Positions 1-8,127 of a stretch of 64,000 nt of DNA are shown one piece after another. The notes beneath the pieces were generated by a model, which did no database searches, was not told the origin of the DNA, and saw nothing but the letters and a program-made list of their open reading frames with translations. Position numbers and translations under genes: made by a program. The DNA comes from Mangrovibacterium lignilyticum (GTDB lineage: Bacteria > Bacteroidota > Bacteroidia > Bacteroidales > Prolixibacteraceae). The stretch's first letter is position 1. The number at the start of each line of letters is the position of its first letter. Location: NCBI RefSeq assembly GCF_010882175.1, contig NZ_WKLH01000003.1, positions 186,001 through 250,000 of the forward strand, written 5' to 3'.

Positions 1-2
1 CT

Positions 3-854
3 CATCCCATCCGATTGTTTGGCTGGTTGATTAGCTGGTTCGAAAAACGGTTGAACCGGGGTAGCTACCGGAAGTTGAAAGGTGCGATGTCGACGGTTTT
101 ACTGGTGGGAGGCACCTGGATGCTATTGTTCCTTTTGTTTGGATGGTTGAAGAGTTTTCCAACTGCCTTTATCGTGGTCGCGTCGGTTTTCGTCTTTTTC
201 GGCCTGGCCAACCGCAGCTTGATTTACGAGTCGTGGCTGGTGATCCGTGCTTTGGAGAAAGATGGATTGGAAGCCGGTCGCAAACAGTTAAGCTACATAG
301 TTGGTCGCGACACAACCAAACTGAACGAGCAACAGATCCGCACTGCCGTATTGGAAACAATGGCTGAAAACCTCAGCGATGGCGTGATTGCACCCTTGTT
401 TTTTTACGCCTTAGGCGGCGTTCCCGGGCTTTTCGCTTTTAAAATGGCCAGCACCCTCGATTCGATGATTGCTTACAAAAGCGAGCGCTTTAAGAGCTAT
501 GGCTGGTTTGCCGCCCGCCTGGATGATTTGTTGAACCTGATTCCCGCGCGCCTCACCGCTTTGCTGATGGTTTTGGTGAGCTTTAGCTGGAGTGGCCTTA
601 CGCACATCTTCCGCTACGGACACCAACACGCCAGCCCCAATGCTGGCTACCCCGAAGCCGCTTTGGCCGGCATCCTGAAATGCCGTTTCGGCGGGCCAAA
701 TGTTTACCATGGCAAGTTGGTGGAGAAACCTTACATCGGCCACAACCAAAAGCGAATAGCCAGTCGCGACTTTTGGTTTACTTCTTATGTGAATACAAGT
801 GCAACTGTTGTAATGATGGCCGGGATGGTGCTGGTTTACATCATCCTGAACTAG
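3..854 (+). CDS. cobD: Adenosylcobinamide-phosphate synthase, 5'-truncated by window edge
   Basis: Membrane enzyme CobD/CbiB, which joins adenosylcobyric acid to an aminopropanol arm in cobalamin synthesis. The reading frame is open to the first base and already encodes the family's N-terminal HPIR-L-G signature, so the true start lies just outside the window. About 283 residues are visible out of a usual 310-320. Family motifs present are AENLSDG, followed by an aromatic-rich membrane segment, DSMIAY, DDLLNLIPARL and SPNAGYPEAALAG. Several hydrophobic segments fit an integral membrane protein. Cobalamin neighbours would be expected upstream of the window. No gene of that pathway follows downstream. 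Confidence 0.93.
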   Translation, partial: HPIRLFGWLISWFEKRLNRGSYRKLKGAMSTVLLVGGTWMLLFLLFGWLKSFPTAFIVVASVFVFFGLANRSLIYESWLVIRALEKDGLEAGRKQLSYIVGRDTTKLNEQQIRTAVLETMAENLSDGVIAPLFFYALGGVPGLFAFKMASTLDSMIAYKSERFKSYGWFAARLDDLLNLIPARLTALLMVLVSFSWSGLTHIFRYGHQHASPNAGYPEAALAGILKCRFGGPNVYHGKLVEKPYIGHNQKRIASRDFWFTSYVNTSATVVMMAGMVLVYIILN

Positions 855-898
855 TTGCAGGATCTCTAGCCATTCTTGTCCTCTAACCGGACGGGCTC

Positions 899-967
899 AA
901 ACTTTTCCAGTCGATGAAAAGTTTGCAAAAATCTTGTCAAATCGAACCCTCGCCCGGGCGATTTGAC
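899..967. other. Structured intergenic segment: two perfect inverted repeats
   Basis: Within the gene-free stretch 855-1200 there are two adjacent hairpins. One has 9-bp arms AAACTTTTC at 899-907 paired with 916-924. The other has 9-bp arms GTCAAATCG at 936-944 paired with 959-967, and its loop contains the palindrome CGCCCGGGCG. Flanking CAAAAAT near 926 and ATTTTTG near 991 could extend the fold. There is no T-tract, so these are not simple terminators. A dispersed palindromic repeat is possible. No ORF fits here. Confidence 0.4.
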
Positions 968-1132
968 GGCCTACGCACTCGCTTCGATGAATTTTTGTCT
1001 TTTTATTGGAACTTATTCGATATCCAATGTCAACTTATACTTTAATTTCCGGTGCTGGCGATGTTGAAAATACTTGATAGCCAATAATTCTCGTTCTATC
1101 CAACTTTAGGGATACTAGAGCATCTTTTGATG

Positions 1133-1174
1133 AAAGTCATCCCGAAACCAGTTCGGGATGACTTTTATCTTTTT
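1133..1174. terminator. Strong hairpin between convergent genes
   Basis: A perfect 14-bp stem has arms 1133-1146 and 1152-1165 with a 5-nt loop, followed by a T-rich stretch on the + strand. It lies between cobD (+) and the phosphatase gene (-), where a bidirectional terminator is expected. The GTCATCCCGAA arm sequence could also belong to a dispersed palindromic repeat. Confidence 0.65.
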
Positions 1175-1200
1175 ACTCGTGTCTCAAATCTCAGGACTCG

Positions 1201-2088
1201 CTACTCGATCAATTTCTTCGCCATTGCAATAATTTCCCTCGCTAATTCTTCACTCGTCGCATACAGCACACCATGATGGTTGAGGTAGGTTGAATCCGGA
1301 CGGTTCAGGTCGAGCGGGTTGCCATCGATATCGCTCACCCAGGCACCGGCTTCTTTGAAGATGCAGGCGCTGGCTGCAAAGTCCCAGATGCTGCCACCGC
1401 CATCCACTTTTTTGGGATAGGCGAAATAGCAGGCTGGTGCGGTTTCGAGCACCCAGTTTGAGATCATCGCAGCTCCCCCCTGGTATTTCTCGGCCAACCC
1501 TTTGTAGCCCAGCTTTTGGCTGATGGCTTCCATTTCTTTCAGCGTAGCTTCTTTCAATGGGTGTTCCAGGAAACTTTTACCATTGATAAAGGAAAGGGGT
1601 GCATCTTCTTCGGACTCTACGGTCCATTCCCGGCCACTCATGAAGGCACCTTGTCCCTTTATGGCTTGGTAGATGGTTTTGTTAATCGGGTCGAAAATAA
1701 CGCCGATAATCGGTTCGCCCGATTTTGAAACCAAGGCGATTGAGGTGGAATAGCCTTCTTCTTTATTGATGAACGCCAGTGTGCCGTCAATTGGGTCAAT
1801 GGCCCAGAAATACTCTTTTTCGAACCGTTCGTGGTTGTCAGGACTTTCTTCGCCCAAGGTTCCTAAATCGTATTCTTTGGTGACTTTTTTGAGCATTCCC
1901 AGAATGATATCCTGAGCCATCACATCGACTTCAGTAACGACCTGGGATGCCAGCGTGTCGCCAACTCCTTTATTTTTCACTTCTAAGTCTTTCTCGGCGT
2001 ACGAAGAAATTAGATTGCCAGCTTTCAATGCTGCTGAGACAGCAGATCCGCAAAGCTTTTGAAGATCGTGCGGGGTTAGTTCCATCAT
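1201..2088 (-). CDS. Inositol-monophosphatase-superfamily phosphatase
   Basis: Metal-dependent phosphatase of the IMPase/CysQ/HisN superfamily, 295 residues. It shows the GEES metal site (residues 79-82), the DPIDGT core (98-103) and the C-terminal WDFAAS motif (W235, D236), so the catalytic residues are complete. The substrate cannot be read from the motifs: inositol phosphate, 3'-phosphoadenosine 5'-phosphate and histidinol phosphate are all possible. Two adjacent ATGs open the gene and either could be used. It follows a putative small-molecule kinase gene by 5 bp on the same strand, so the two are almost certainly co-transcribed and may act on related metabolites. Confidence 0.85.
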   Translation of the reverse strand: MMELTPHDLQKLCGSAVSAALKAGNLISSYAEKDLEVKNKGVGDTLASQVVTEVDVMAQDIILGMLKKVTKEYDLGTLGEESPDNHERFEKEYFWAIDPIDGTLAFINKEEGYSTSIALVSKSGEPIIGVIFDPINKTIYQAIKGQGAFMSGREWTVESEEDAPLSFINGKSFLEHPLKEATLKEMEAISQKLGYKGLAEKYQGGAAMISNWVLETAPACYFAYPKKVDGGGSIWDFAASACIFKEAGAWVSDIDGNPLDLNRPDSTYLNHHGVLYATSEELAREIIAMAKKLIE

Positions 2089-2093
2089 ATTTT

Positions 2094-3071
2094 CTATTGG
2101 TGTATTTTATCAATTACCTGGCGTGTGATCCGTTCGCTGTAGCTGTTTATTTTCCAGTGACCGGGGCTCCATCCTTTCAGGAAGCGGTGAAAATCGGTCC
2201 AGGCAACGTGATACAGTGCTCGCCATTCTTTTTCAAGTGCTACAAAGTCAACTTCTTTTTGCTGTTTTTTCAGGGCTTGCTGCAAGGCAATGAAGTAGGT
2301 ATTCAGTATCTGGCTTTCCAGAATCTCGCAATCTTCCTCCAACATGCAACTGCCAATAAAATAGGCAACGTCTTTCATCCCACAGCCGCCGCCAACGTAT
2401 TGAAAATCGACTGCTGCTACAGCTTTTGCATCGGGCGAGAAACAGAAGTTTGCCAACTTGGCATCGCCGTGTACAAGGGTTTTGAAAGTGGCATCTTTCA
2501 ATGTTTTATCGATGGTTTCAGCAGCACCTTTCAACTCCATATCTTTGAGCACATCCAATTCTTCGGGACGTGTTTCGAGGTGCCAATACGTTCCGGTTTC
2601 CCAAAGTCCTTCGGGCTCAACACCTAAGAAAGTTGCGTGGAAATTTGCCAGCCAATCCAGGCAAAGCTCAACCTCAGCCCAGCTAGTCCGGTCTTTTCGT
2701 TTCGGGAATCCTGCTTCGTTCAGGTCTTCCAAAACCATTAACACTTCGTCATCATAAGTTTCAATGGCCAAACATTTCGCCACCCGGCACTGATCGTCGC
2801 ATTTGTTACTGTATTTTTCATACCAAAAGCTTTCAACCCGGTACGATTTCAACTTACGCTCGTGAGACAGATTGCTGTTCCAACCACGAGGATTTTTACC
2901 TCCATCTAAAAGTCGCACGTGTTTTACTATGACCGACTTCATTGGCGCATTTTTCAAATGATAACGAATGATTTTACCATACCCACTCCAGAGATTTTGA
3001 ATGTTCTCTGTTTTTCCCAGTTCCTCTGCTCCCGTTGATTTTTTAATCGTTTCGAGAAAATGATCGTTCAT
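2094..3071 (-). CDS. APH/choline-kinase-like small-molecule phosphotransferase
   Basis: Kinase-fold protein of 325 residues in the aminoglycoside phosphotransferase/ecdysteroid-kinase-like superfamily. The catalytic loop reads HGDAKLAN (H201, D203, N208), and the metal-binding DFQ lies at 222-224, followed by a glycine-rich stretch and KDVAYF. No signal peptide is visible, so it is probably cytoplasmic. The substrate is unknown: the family phosphorylates hydroxyl groups of sugars, amines and steroids, and antibiotic resistance should not be assumed. It is the first gene of a two-gene operon with the IMPase-type phosphatase. Confidence 0.75.
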   Translation of the reverse strand: MNDHFLETIKKSTGAEELGKTENIQNLWSGYGKIIRYHLKNAPMKSVIVKHVRLLDGGKNPRGWNSNLSHERKLKSYRVESFWYEKYSNKCDDQCRVAKCLAIETYDDEVLMVLEDLNEAGFPKRKDRTSWAEVELCLDWLANFHATFLGVEPEGLWETGTYWHLETRPEELDVLKDMELKGAAETIDKTLKDATFKTLVHGDAKLANFCFSPDAKAVAAVDFQYVGGGCGMKDVAYFIGSCMLEEDCEILESQILNTYFIALQQALKKQQKEVDFVALEKEWRALYHVAWTDFHRFLKGWSPGHWKINSYSERITRQVIDKIHQ

Positions 3072-3175
3072 AAATAATTGCGTTTAAAAAAAGGTTTGTT
3101 CGTAAAGTTAAATTTCAAATTGTACTTTCCTGACACATGCCTGTAAAATCCTGTTTTCGTAACCAGAAAATTACA

Positions 3176-3445
3176 TTACTGCAATTGTGCTTTGATAAAG
3201 TCGGCTAAATCGGCTTTAAATTTCGCCATCGAGGGTTGATGCAGGTAGATCATGTGTCCTGTTGGGTATTATTTTAGGCTGATATTGCTCTTAATCTCTT
3301 TGGTGAGTTGCAAATGGTTTAGCGTGTATTCAATTCCATCGTATGGGGTTTCATTGTTGGAATATCCGTCCAGGTCCATGGTGATGATGTTCATTAACGG
3401 ATTAAATTTTTTCATATCGAAAACGGAGTTAAGGTTGTGGCTGAT
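3176..3445 (-). pseudogene. C-terminal remnant of a peptidase S10 (serine carboxypeptidase-like)
   Basis: The reverse strand still reads as the end of a Bacteroidota S10 peptidase. It has a segment NLNSVFDMKKFNP, then TPYDGIEYTL, then GHMIYLHQPS containing the catalytic-histidine motif, and ends LADFIKAQLQ before a stop at 3176-3178. An in-frame TAA interrupts it just before YPTGHM, where the family usually has a tyrosine. The upstream end is closed by another in-frame stop at 3446-3448, and the N-terminal two thirds, including the nucleophile serine region, are absent. It is therefore a decayed gene. The family assignment rests on motif recognition only. Confidence 0.7.
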
Positions 3446-3620
3446 TTAACAATAGTCTTGCGGTTATTGTTTATTCGCCTTGACATTCAGATTATTGGGG
3501 GTTAATAGGGGGCATTGTCGATTATATTTTCGGGCTGAAGAATAATTTGAATGGATATTTTGAAGATTCGTCTTTTACTAAAGACTAATTTTCTTCTTTC
3601 TTTGTCTAAAAGATTTAAAT

Positions 3621-4271
3621 ATGTCCGATTTCACACACATCATATTCGACCTTGACGGAACGTTAATCGACTCCAAACCCGGTTTATTGAACGCACTGCG
3701 GTACGTGTTAAGACAGATGGGCCTGAACCATCGGCCGGAAGAGATTATTGACCGGCTGATTGGACCGCCAATTCAACAGGGGATGAAAGAAGTTTTGGGG
3801 TTCAATGAAAATCAGATTGAAGTCAGTTCACGTTTGTTCCGTGATTATTATGGCGAACGTGGTTTGTTTGAAGCAGCGGTTTATCCCGGCTTGCATATTT
3901 TACTGGAAGAATTGATTGCCCAAGGCAAGAAGGTTTATGTGGCGACATCTAAAAACAGCGTTTTTATCCCGACCATCCTCCGGCATTTTGAGCTGGATAA
4001 ATATTTCGATGATTTTGAAGCATCAAGCGGCAAAGATTTGCAAACCAAAGCCGAACTGATTACAAAACTGATGGATCGAAACCGCTTATTCCCGTCGAAA
4101 GACATTGTGATGATTGGCGATACCAAATTTGATATTGTTGGAGGAAAAGCCAATGAGATCTCGACCATAGCAGTGGGTTACGGCTATGGACAGGCTGGCG
4201 AAATGGAAGAACTCGAACCCGACTATTTCGCTGAAGATGTAGACGATTTAACTGAAATTCTGCTAGGCTGA
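3621..4271 (+). CDS. HAD-family phosphatase (phosphoglycolate phosphatase-like)
   Basis: Haloacid dehalogenase-type hydrolase of 216 residues. Motif I is DLDGT with nucleophile D10 and acid D12. Motif II lies in VATSKN, and the C-terminal acidic motif IGDTKFDI completes the Mg site. The helical cap between motifs I and II, with GLxxxR-like spacing, resembles phosphoglycolate phosphatase and pyrophosphatase-type members. The exact substrate is uncertain. The start ATG follows an A/T-rich leader without a Shine-Dalgarno site. Its end overlaps the convergent membrane-protein gene by 9 bp. Confidence 0.82.
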   Translation: MSDFTHIIFDLDGTLIDSKPGLLNALRYVLRQMGLNHRPEEIIDRLIGPPIQQGMKEVLGFNENQIEVSSRLFRDYYGERGLFEAAVYPGLHILLEELIAQGKKVYVATSKNSVFIPTILRHFELDKYFDDFEASSGKDLQTKAELITKLMDRNRLFPSKDIVMIGDTKFDIVGGKANEISTIAVGYGYGQAGEMEELEPDYFAEDVDDLTEILLG

Positions 4272-4757
4272 ATGATTAATTCGTAGTTGCTGAATGAAAA
4301 AGTCGGATGCGGCTTTGTCTTCCATCCGGAGCTTATTTTCAAATTGGTGTGACTGATCTTCTAAGTCGTGAATGATCTTTTTTAAATAGGTCGTTGAGTT
4401 TGCAGGTGGTAAAAACTGCCTTAAGGTGTTTTTCAGGAACAAAACGCCGATCAACGCTATAATAGGGACATACCATTCAAAAAGCGATGCGCCGACAATG
4501 AATAATGGAAAATTTAACGAGAAACGAAAGTACGATTTATATTTCTGCCGTTTTGTGGTAATTGCCGATTGTAAGCCATTTACATTGATGGTGCTCATGT
4601 AATGGTTTATTTTGGCGTTGGCAACGAGGTTGTCAATTGTTGATTTTGTGTAAGTCAGCTTTAGCCCCCAGTATTGCGTAGCTGCAAAGTAAGCTGATGT
4701 GTATGCAGCAAATACGCTGTAAAGCACAGCTGCACTGATATACATGATTAGTTCCAT
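4263..4757 (-). CDS. Hypothetical membrane protein
   Basis: I do not recognise this family. The frame stays open to 4799, but I prefer the ATG at 4757, because it starts right before a hydrophobic helix rich in alanine and tyrosine; the extra 14 residues look unlike coding sequence. The 164-residue product has an N-terminal membrane helix (about residues 4-24), a basic loop, and two closely spaced hydrophobic segments near residues 80-115. A charged, probably helical C-terminus ends the protein. It is convergent with the HAD gene and lies 144 bp downstream of pheS. Confidence 0.6.
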   Translation of the reverse strand: MELIMYISAAVLYSVFAAYTSAYFAATQYWGLKLTYTKSTIDNLVANAKINHYMSTINVNGLQSAITTKRQKYKSYFRFSLNFPLFIVGASLFEWYVPIIALIGVLFLKNTLRQFLPPANSTTYLKKIIHDLEDQSHQFENKLRMEDKAASDFFIQQLRINHSA

Positions 4758-4901
4758 ACCGTTAAACCTTAAGACACACAATAAAACATTCCACCTCAAA
4801 TAAACTAAAAAATTAGCATAACGCGCTATTGTTCGAATGGAAATATCTCTTTCACTGTTTTCTAACGGAAGGATATCGGAATCTGGTATGTCGCTTGAAA
4901 A

Positions 4902-5921
4902 TTAAATGGTTGATTCGAACTGGCGCAGGAACCGGACATCATTTTCGAAGAAATGGCGAATGTCTTTAATACCGTACTTCAGCATGGTAATACGTTCAAT
5001 TCCCATTCCAAAGGCAAATCCGCTGTATTTTTTCGAGTCGATACCACACAAATCGAGTACGTTAGGATCAACCATACCACAACCTAAAATCTCCAGCCAA
5101 CCAGTGTATTTACACACATTACATCCTTTACCACCACAGATTGAGCAGCTGACATCCATCTCTGCAGAAGGTTCTGTAAAAGGGAAGTATGAAGGGCGTA
5201 AACGGATTTGAGTTTTCTCGCCAAACAGCTCACGAGAGAAATAAAGCAGCGTTTGTTTCAGATCGGCAAACGACACGTTTTCATCCACGTAAAGTCCTTC
5301 AACCTGGTGGAAAATACAGTGTGCACGTGCTGAAATTGCTTCGTTACGGAATACACGTCCCGGGAAGATAGCGCGAATTGGCGGCTGACTTTTTTCCATC
5401 ACCCGAACCTGCACACTGGAGGTGTGAGTCCGCAACAGCACATCCGGATCTTTTTGAATGAAAAAGGTATCCTGCATATCACGTGCGGGATGTTCCGGCG
5501 GAAAGTTTAAGGCTGAAAATACATGCCAGTCATCTTCAATTTCAGGTCCTTCGGCTACAGTGAAACCTAAGCGCGCAAAAATCTCGATGATCTCGTTGCG
5601 AACAATCGACAGTGGATGACGGGTACCCGGTCTGAGCGGCTCTGCGGGCATGCTTAAGTCGGTTTGACCACCGGCATGCTCGGCATTTTCGAAACTCTCT
5701 TTGAGTTCGTTTATTTTGTTTTGTGCAAATTCTTTTAACTCGTTAATGGCTTGTCCAACAGCTTTCTTTTGATCAGCTTCCACATTTTTAAAGTCAGCAA
5801 ACAATTGATTGAGCAACCCTTTTTTACTGATATATTTTATGCGAAGGTCTTCGACTTCCTGCTTGGCCGAAACACTGATATTTTCAAGTTCTTCCTTTAA
5901 CTGTTTAATTTTTTCTAACAT
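4902..5921 (-). CDS. pheS: Phenylalanyl-tRNA synthetase alpha subunit
   Basis: Class II synthetase catalytic subunit that charges tRNA-Phe as an alpha2beta2 enzyme. The 339-residue protein has the N-terminal coiled-coil arm that contacts tRNA (about residues 1-85), motif 2 around FRNEAISARAH, the four-cysteine CxxC...CxxC cluster common in bacterial PheS near residue 265, the GCGMVDPNVL segment and motif 3 FAFGMGIERITML. Length is normal. The partner pheT is not in the window, as is common in Bacteroidota, where the two genes are unlinked. Confidence 0.97.
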   Translation of the reverse strand: MLEKIKQLKEELENISVSAKQEVEDLRIKYISKKGLLNQLFADFKNVEADQKKAVGQAINELKEFAQNKINELKESFENAEHAGGQTDLSMPAEPLRPGTRHPLSIVRNEIIEIFARLGFTVAEGPEIEDDWHVFSALNFPPEHPARDMQDTFFIQKDPDVLLRTHTSSVQVRVMEKSQPPIRAIFPGRVFRNEAISARAHCIFHQVEGLYVDENVSFADLKQTLLYFSRELFGEKTQIRLRPSYFPFTEPSAEMDVSCSICGGKGCNVCKYTGWLEILGCGMVDPNVLDLCGIDSKKYSGFAFGMGIERITMLKYGIKDIRHFFENDVRFLRQFESTI

Positions 5922-5989
5922 CTTCTTATGCTGTTGAATGAAGGCGCAAAGATAATTATTGCTGATTGAATAACTAAACGAATGTCTAT

Positions 5990-7318
5990 TTATTTGATGA
6001 TGCTGATTCGACGAATCCGAATATCTTCTAATGGGCGAAATTCGCTGTCGACCGCTACAGCGGAGATTTTGTCGGCAATGTCCATTCCTTCGGTAACTTC
6101 ACCAAAAATCGTGTACGAGCCATCGATATGCGGTGCACCGCCCACTGTTTTATAAACTTGCCTTTGTTTCGGTGTGAAGTTGAAGCCTGTTTCTTTGGCG
6201 ATTTCATCCAGTTCGAGGTCGGAATAGGTTCGGCCGGTAACAATGTAAAACTGGGATCCATCGGAGCGTCGTTTACTGTTTCCGCGGTCAGGTTTTCGTG
6301 GCGATCCGATGACTCCTCTGCGGTGAAACAAGCCCGGGACGATATGAGCAGGAAGCGTATATCCGGGGCCTTTCCAACCGATAACATCGGTTTTCCCGGC
6401 ATAGCGTGTGTCGGCAGCTCCGCTTTGAATACAAAAGCCTTTAATAACGCGATGGATGAGTAGGCTGTCGTAATAATTTTCGTTAACCAAGGCGATGAAA
6501 TTATCCCGGTATTCGGGTGTTTTGTTGTATAACCGGATTTTGATGTTGCCATAGTCCGTTTCAATCAGTAAGCCTTTTATGTGCTTATTGGCTTCACTGG
6601 TCGCTTTGTCGGTCGACGATTTAAGTTGAATGAGTGGTTGCGGCGCTTCGTTTTGTTTTTGCAGCAAAGCAATAATTAAATCGGAGGGGATGACCAGGTT
6701 GCGATTTTCGTAATCAATCACATCGGCATAACCCAGACCAATGCATTTTTCACCGGCAAAGACAGGTGTTCCATAACTTTGCGAACGGAATTTATTTGTC
6801 ACGCTGTAGCGCATTGAACCACTAACATTTCCGTGTTTGGCTACTTTCCCATTGTGGAGGGGCAGGGCGTTTCCTGTTGGCTTGGTCAGGTAAATACTTT
6901 TTTGATCTTTCACCGCTATCTTGCTTTCCAGCGGAATTCCCGGTCTTATAACCTGGCTTGTTTTGAGTAAAACCAGGTCGTTAATTCGGTCAACAGCAAC
7001 AAAGCCGTCAACCTTGTATTTTGTTTTTTCATCCCAGGGAATGACCATTGCATTGGTTGCCTCTATAAGTGGACTTAGCCGGCTCACAATAAGATTGCTG
7101 TCGACAAAAAAGGCAGTTTCGCTTTCGAGGAAACGAGATTTGTCGAAGGTTTCAATGCGAACGATTGACGGGACGAATTCCAGGTAATTGCTTGGTGTTT
7201 GCGACGTCTTTTCTTTGACTGCGTTTTCCTGACCTTCAGATGACTTTTTAGGACCGGTTGAACAAGCGGTAATCAAGATCGCCAGGCACAATATGCTGAG
7301 GTGTTTTATAATCTTCAT
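5990..7318 (-). CDS. Lipoprotein: inactive trypsin-like domain fused to a cyclophilin domain
   Basis: A 442-residue lipoprotein (lipobox LITAC, Cys19). Residues about 45-220 look like a trypsin/HtrA-fold domain in which the Asp element survives (NDLVLLK, D114). The His position is replaced (SRL near 79-81), and the Ser motif reads SYGTP near 181-185, with Tyr where GNSGGP has its serine. It is therefore probably a non-catalytic substrate-binding domain. Residues about 250-442 are a cyclophilin peptidyl-prolyl isomerase with IHRV, an FCIQSG loop and GSQFYIV, so catalytic Arg, Phe and Gln are kept. It is the last gene of a three-cyclophilin operon and overlaps its neighbour by 4 bp. Confidence 0.8.
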   Translation of the reverse strand: MKIIKHLSILCLAILITACSTGPKKSSEGQENAVKEKTSQTPSNYLEFVPSIVRIETFDKSRFLESETAFFVDSNLIVSRLSPLIEATNAMVIPWDEKTKYKVDGFVAVDRINDLVLLKTSQVIRPGIPLESKIAVKDQKSIYLTKPTGNALPLHNGKVAKHGNVSGSMRYSVTNKFRSQSYGTPVFAGEKCIGLGYADVIDYENRNLVIPSDLIIALLQKQNEAPQPLIQLKSSTDKATSEANKHIKGLLIETDYGNIKIRLYNKTPEYRDNFIALVNENYYDSLLIHRVIKGFCIQSGAADTRYAGKTDVIGWKGPGYTLPAHIVPGLFHRRGVIGSPRKPDRGNSKRRSDGSQFYIVTGRTYSDLELDEIAKETGFNFTPKQRQVYKTVGGAPHIDGSYTIFGEVTEGMDIADKISAVAVDSEFRPLEDIRIRRISIIK

Positions 7319-8127
7319 TGAATGATTTTAACCGTTATTTTCACGTCAGTCCGCGGACGATTATTTTCATCTGTCTGCAGAGCGGCGATTTTGTCAATAA
7401 CATCAAAACCGGAGATACATTCTCCGAAAATGGTATATTTCCCATCCAGGTCAGGGTAGCCGCCAACAGTTGTGTAGGCCTTTCGTTGGGCTTCGGTGAA
7501 AACTAACACATCTGGATTAAGCTCCATCTTAGCATCAATATCCTGTTTTATTTTGTCTGCTATTTCCCGAAATTCTGCTACTTTTTTCTCTGTTTTCAAT
7601 TGCTTCAGTTTTTGCCGGATATCGGGTGTAAATACTTCTTTGGTGATCTTTTTCTGGATAGGTCGGTTAACGGCCATTTCCATCGTATCTAGTTGTCCTT
7701 CGGTGAGTACCTGACCTTTTACGACATAGAATTGTGAAATGTCTGATTGTTTGAACGGGTTCACTTCGTCGGGTTGACGAGGAGCACATAAAGCGCCTTT
7801 TTTATGAATATGATCCAAAATGATTTCATCATCAACGGTGTGTTCCGGCGATCCGTATCCAATTCGTTTTCCCGGTTCAGCATTGCGCGATGATTTGGAC
7901 CCGCCTTGAATCAGGAAATTCTGAATAACCCGGTAAAAGAGCGTTCCATTGTAATAACCTTCTCTAGCCAATTGTAAAAATGCATCGCGATGCTTCGGCG
8001 TATCATTGTACAGCTTAAAGCGCATATTTCCCAGGTTCGTCTGTATTTCGACCTGGTGCTCAATCTGTGCCTGAGCATTGAAGGAGCCAATCAATAGAAA
8101 GCTTATAAAGAATAGAAAATACCTCAT
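7315..8127 (-). CDS. Exported cyclophilin-type peptidyl-prolyl isomerase
   Basis: Cyclophilin of 270 residues with a cleavable signal peptide (hydrophobic 3-18, AQA site near residue 20), acting outside the cytoplasmic membrane on proline bonds of exported proteins. Core motifs are FYRVIQNFLIQGG and SQFYVV, and the closing FGECISGFDVIDKI strand-helix is intact. Between the SQFYVV strand and the C-terminal part lies an insert of roughly 70 mostly charged, helix-prone residues, also present in the next paralogue. It overlaps both neighbours by 4 bp, so translation is probably coupled. Confidence 0.9.
   Translation of the reverse strand: MRYFLFFISFLLIGSFNAQAQIEHQVEIQTNLGNMRFKLYNDTPKHRDAFLQLAREGYYNGTLFYRVIQNFLIQGGSKSSRNAEPGKRIGYGSPEHTVDDEIILDHIHKKGALCAPRQPDEVNPFKQSDISQFYVVKGQVLTEGQLDTMEMAVNRPIQKKITKEVFTPDIRQKLKQLKTEKKVAEFREIADKIKQDIDAKMELNPDVLVFTEAQRKAYTTVGGYPDLDGKYTIFGECISGFDVIDKIAALQTDENNRPRTDVKITVKIIQ

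Noticed and set aside
1947-2627. 226-codon forward-strand frame across the kinase/phosphatase junction
   Set aside because: Both opposite-strand genes have clear catalytic motifs. This frame crosses them and looks non-coding.
2094-3071. Aminoglycoside-resistance gene reading of the APH-like kinase
   Set aside because: Only the general kinase motifs match. The length and DFQ plus GGG segment point towards ecdysteroid-kinase/choline-kinase-like members, with no mobile context.
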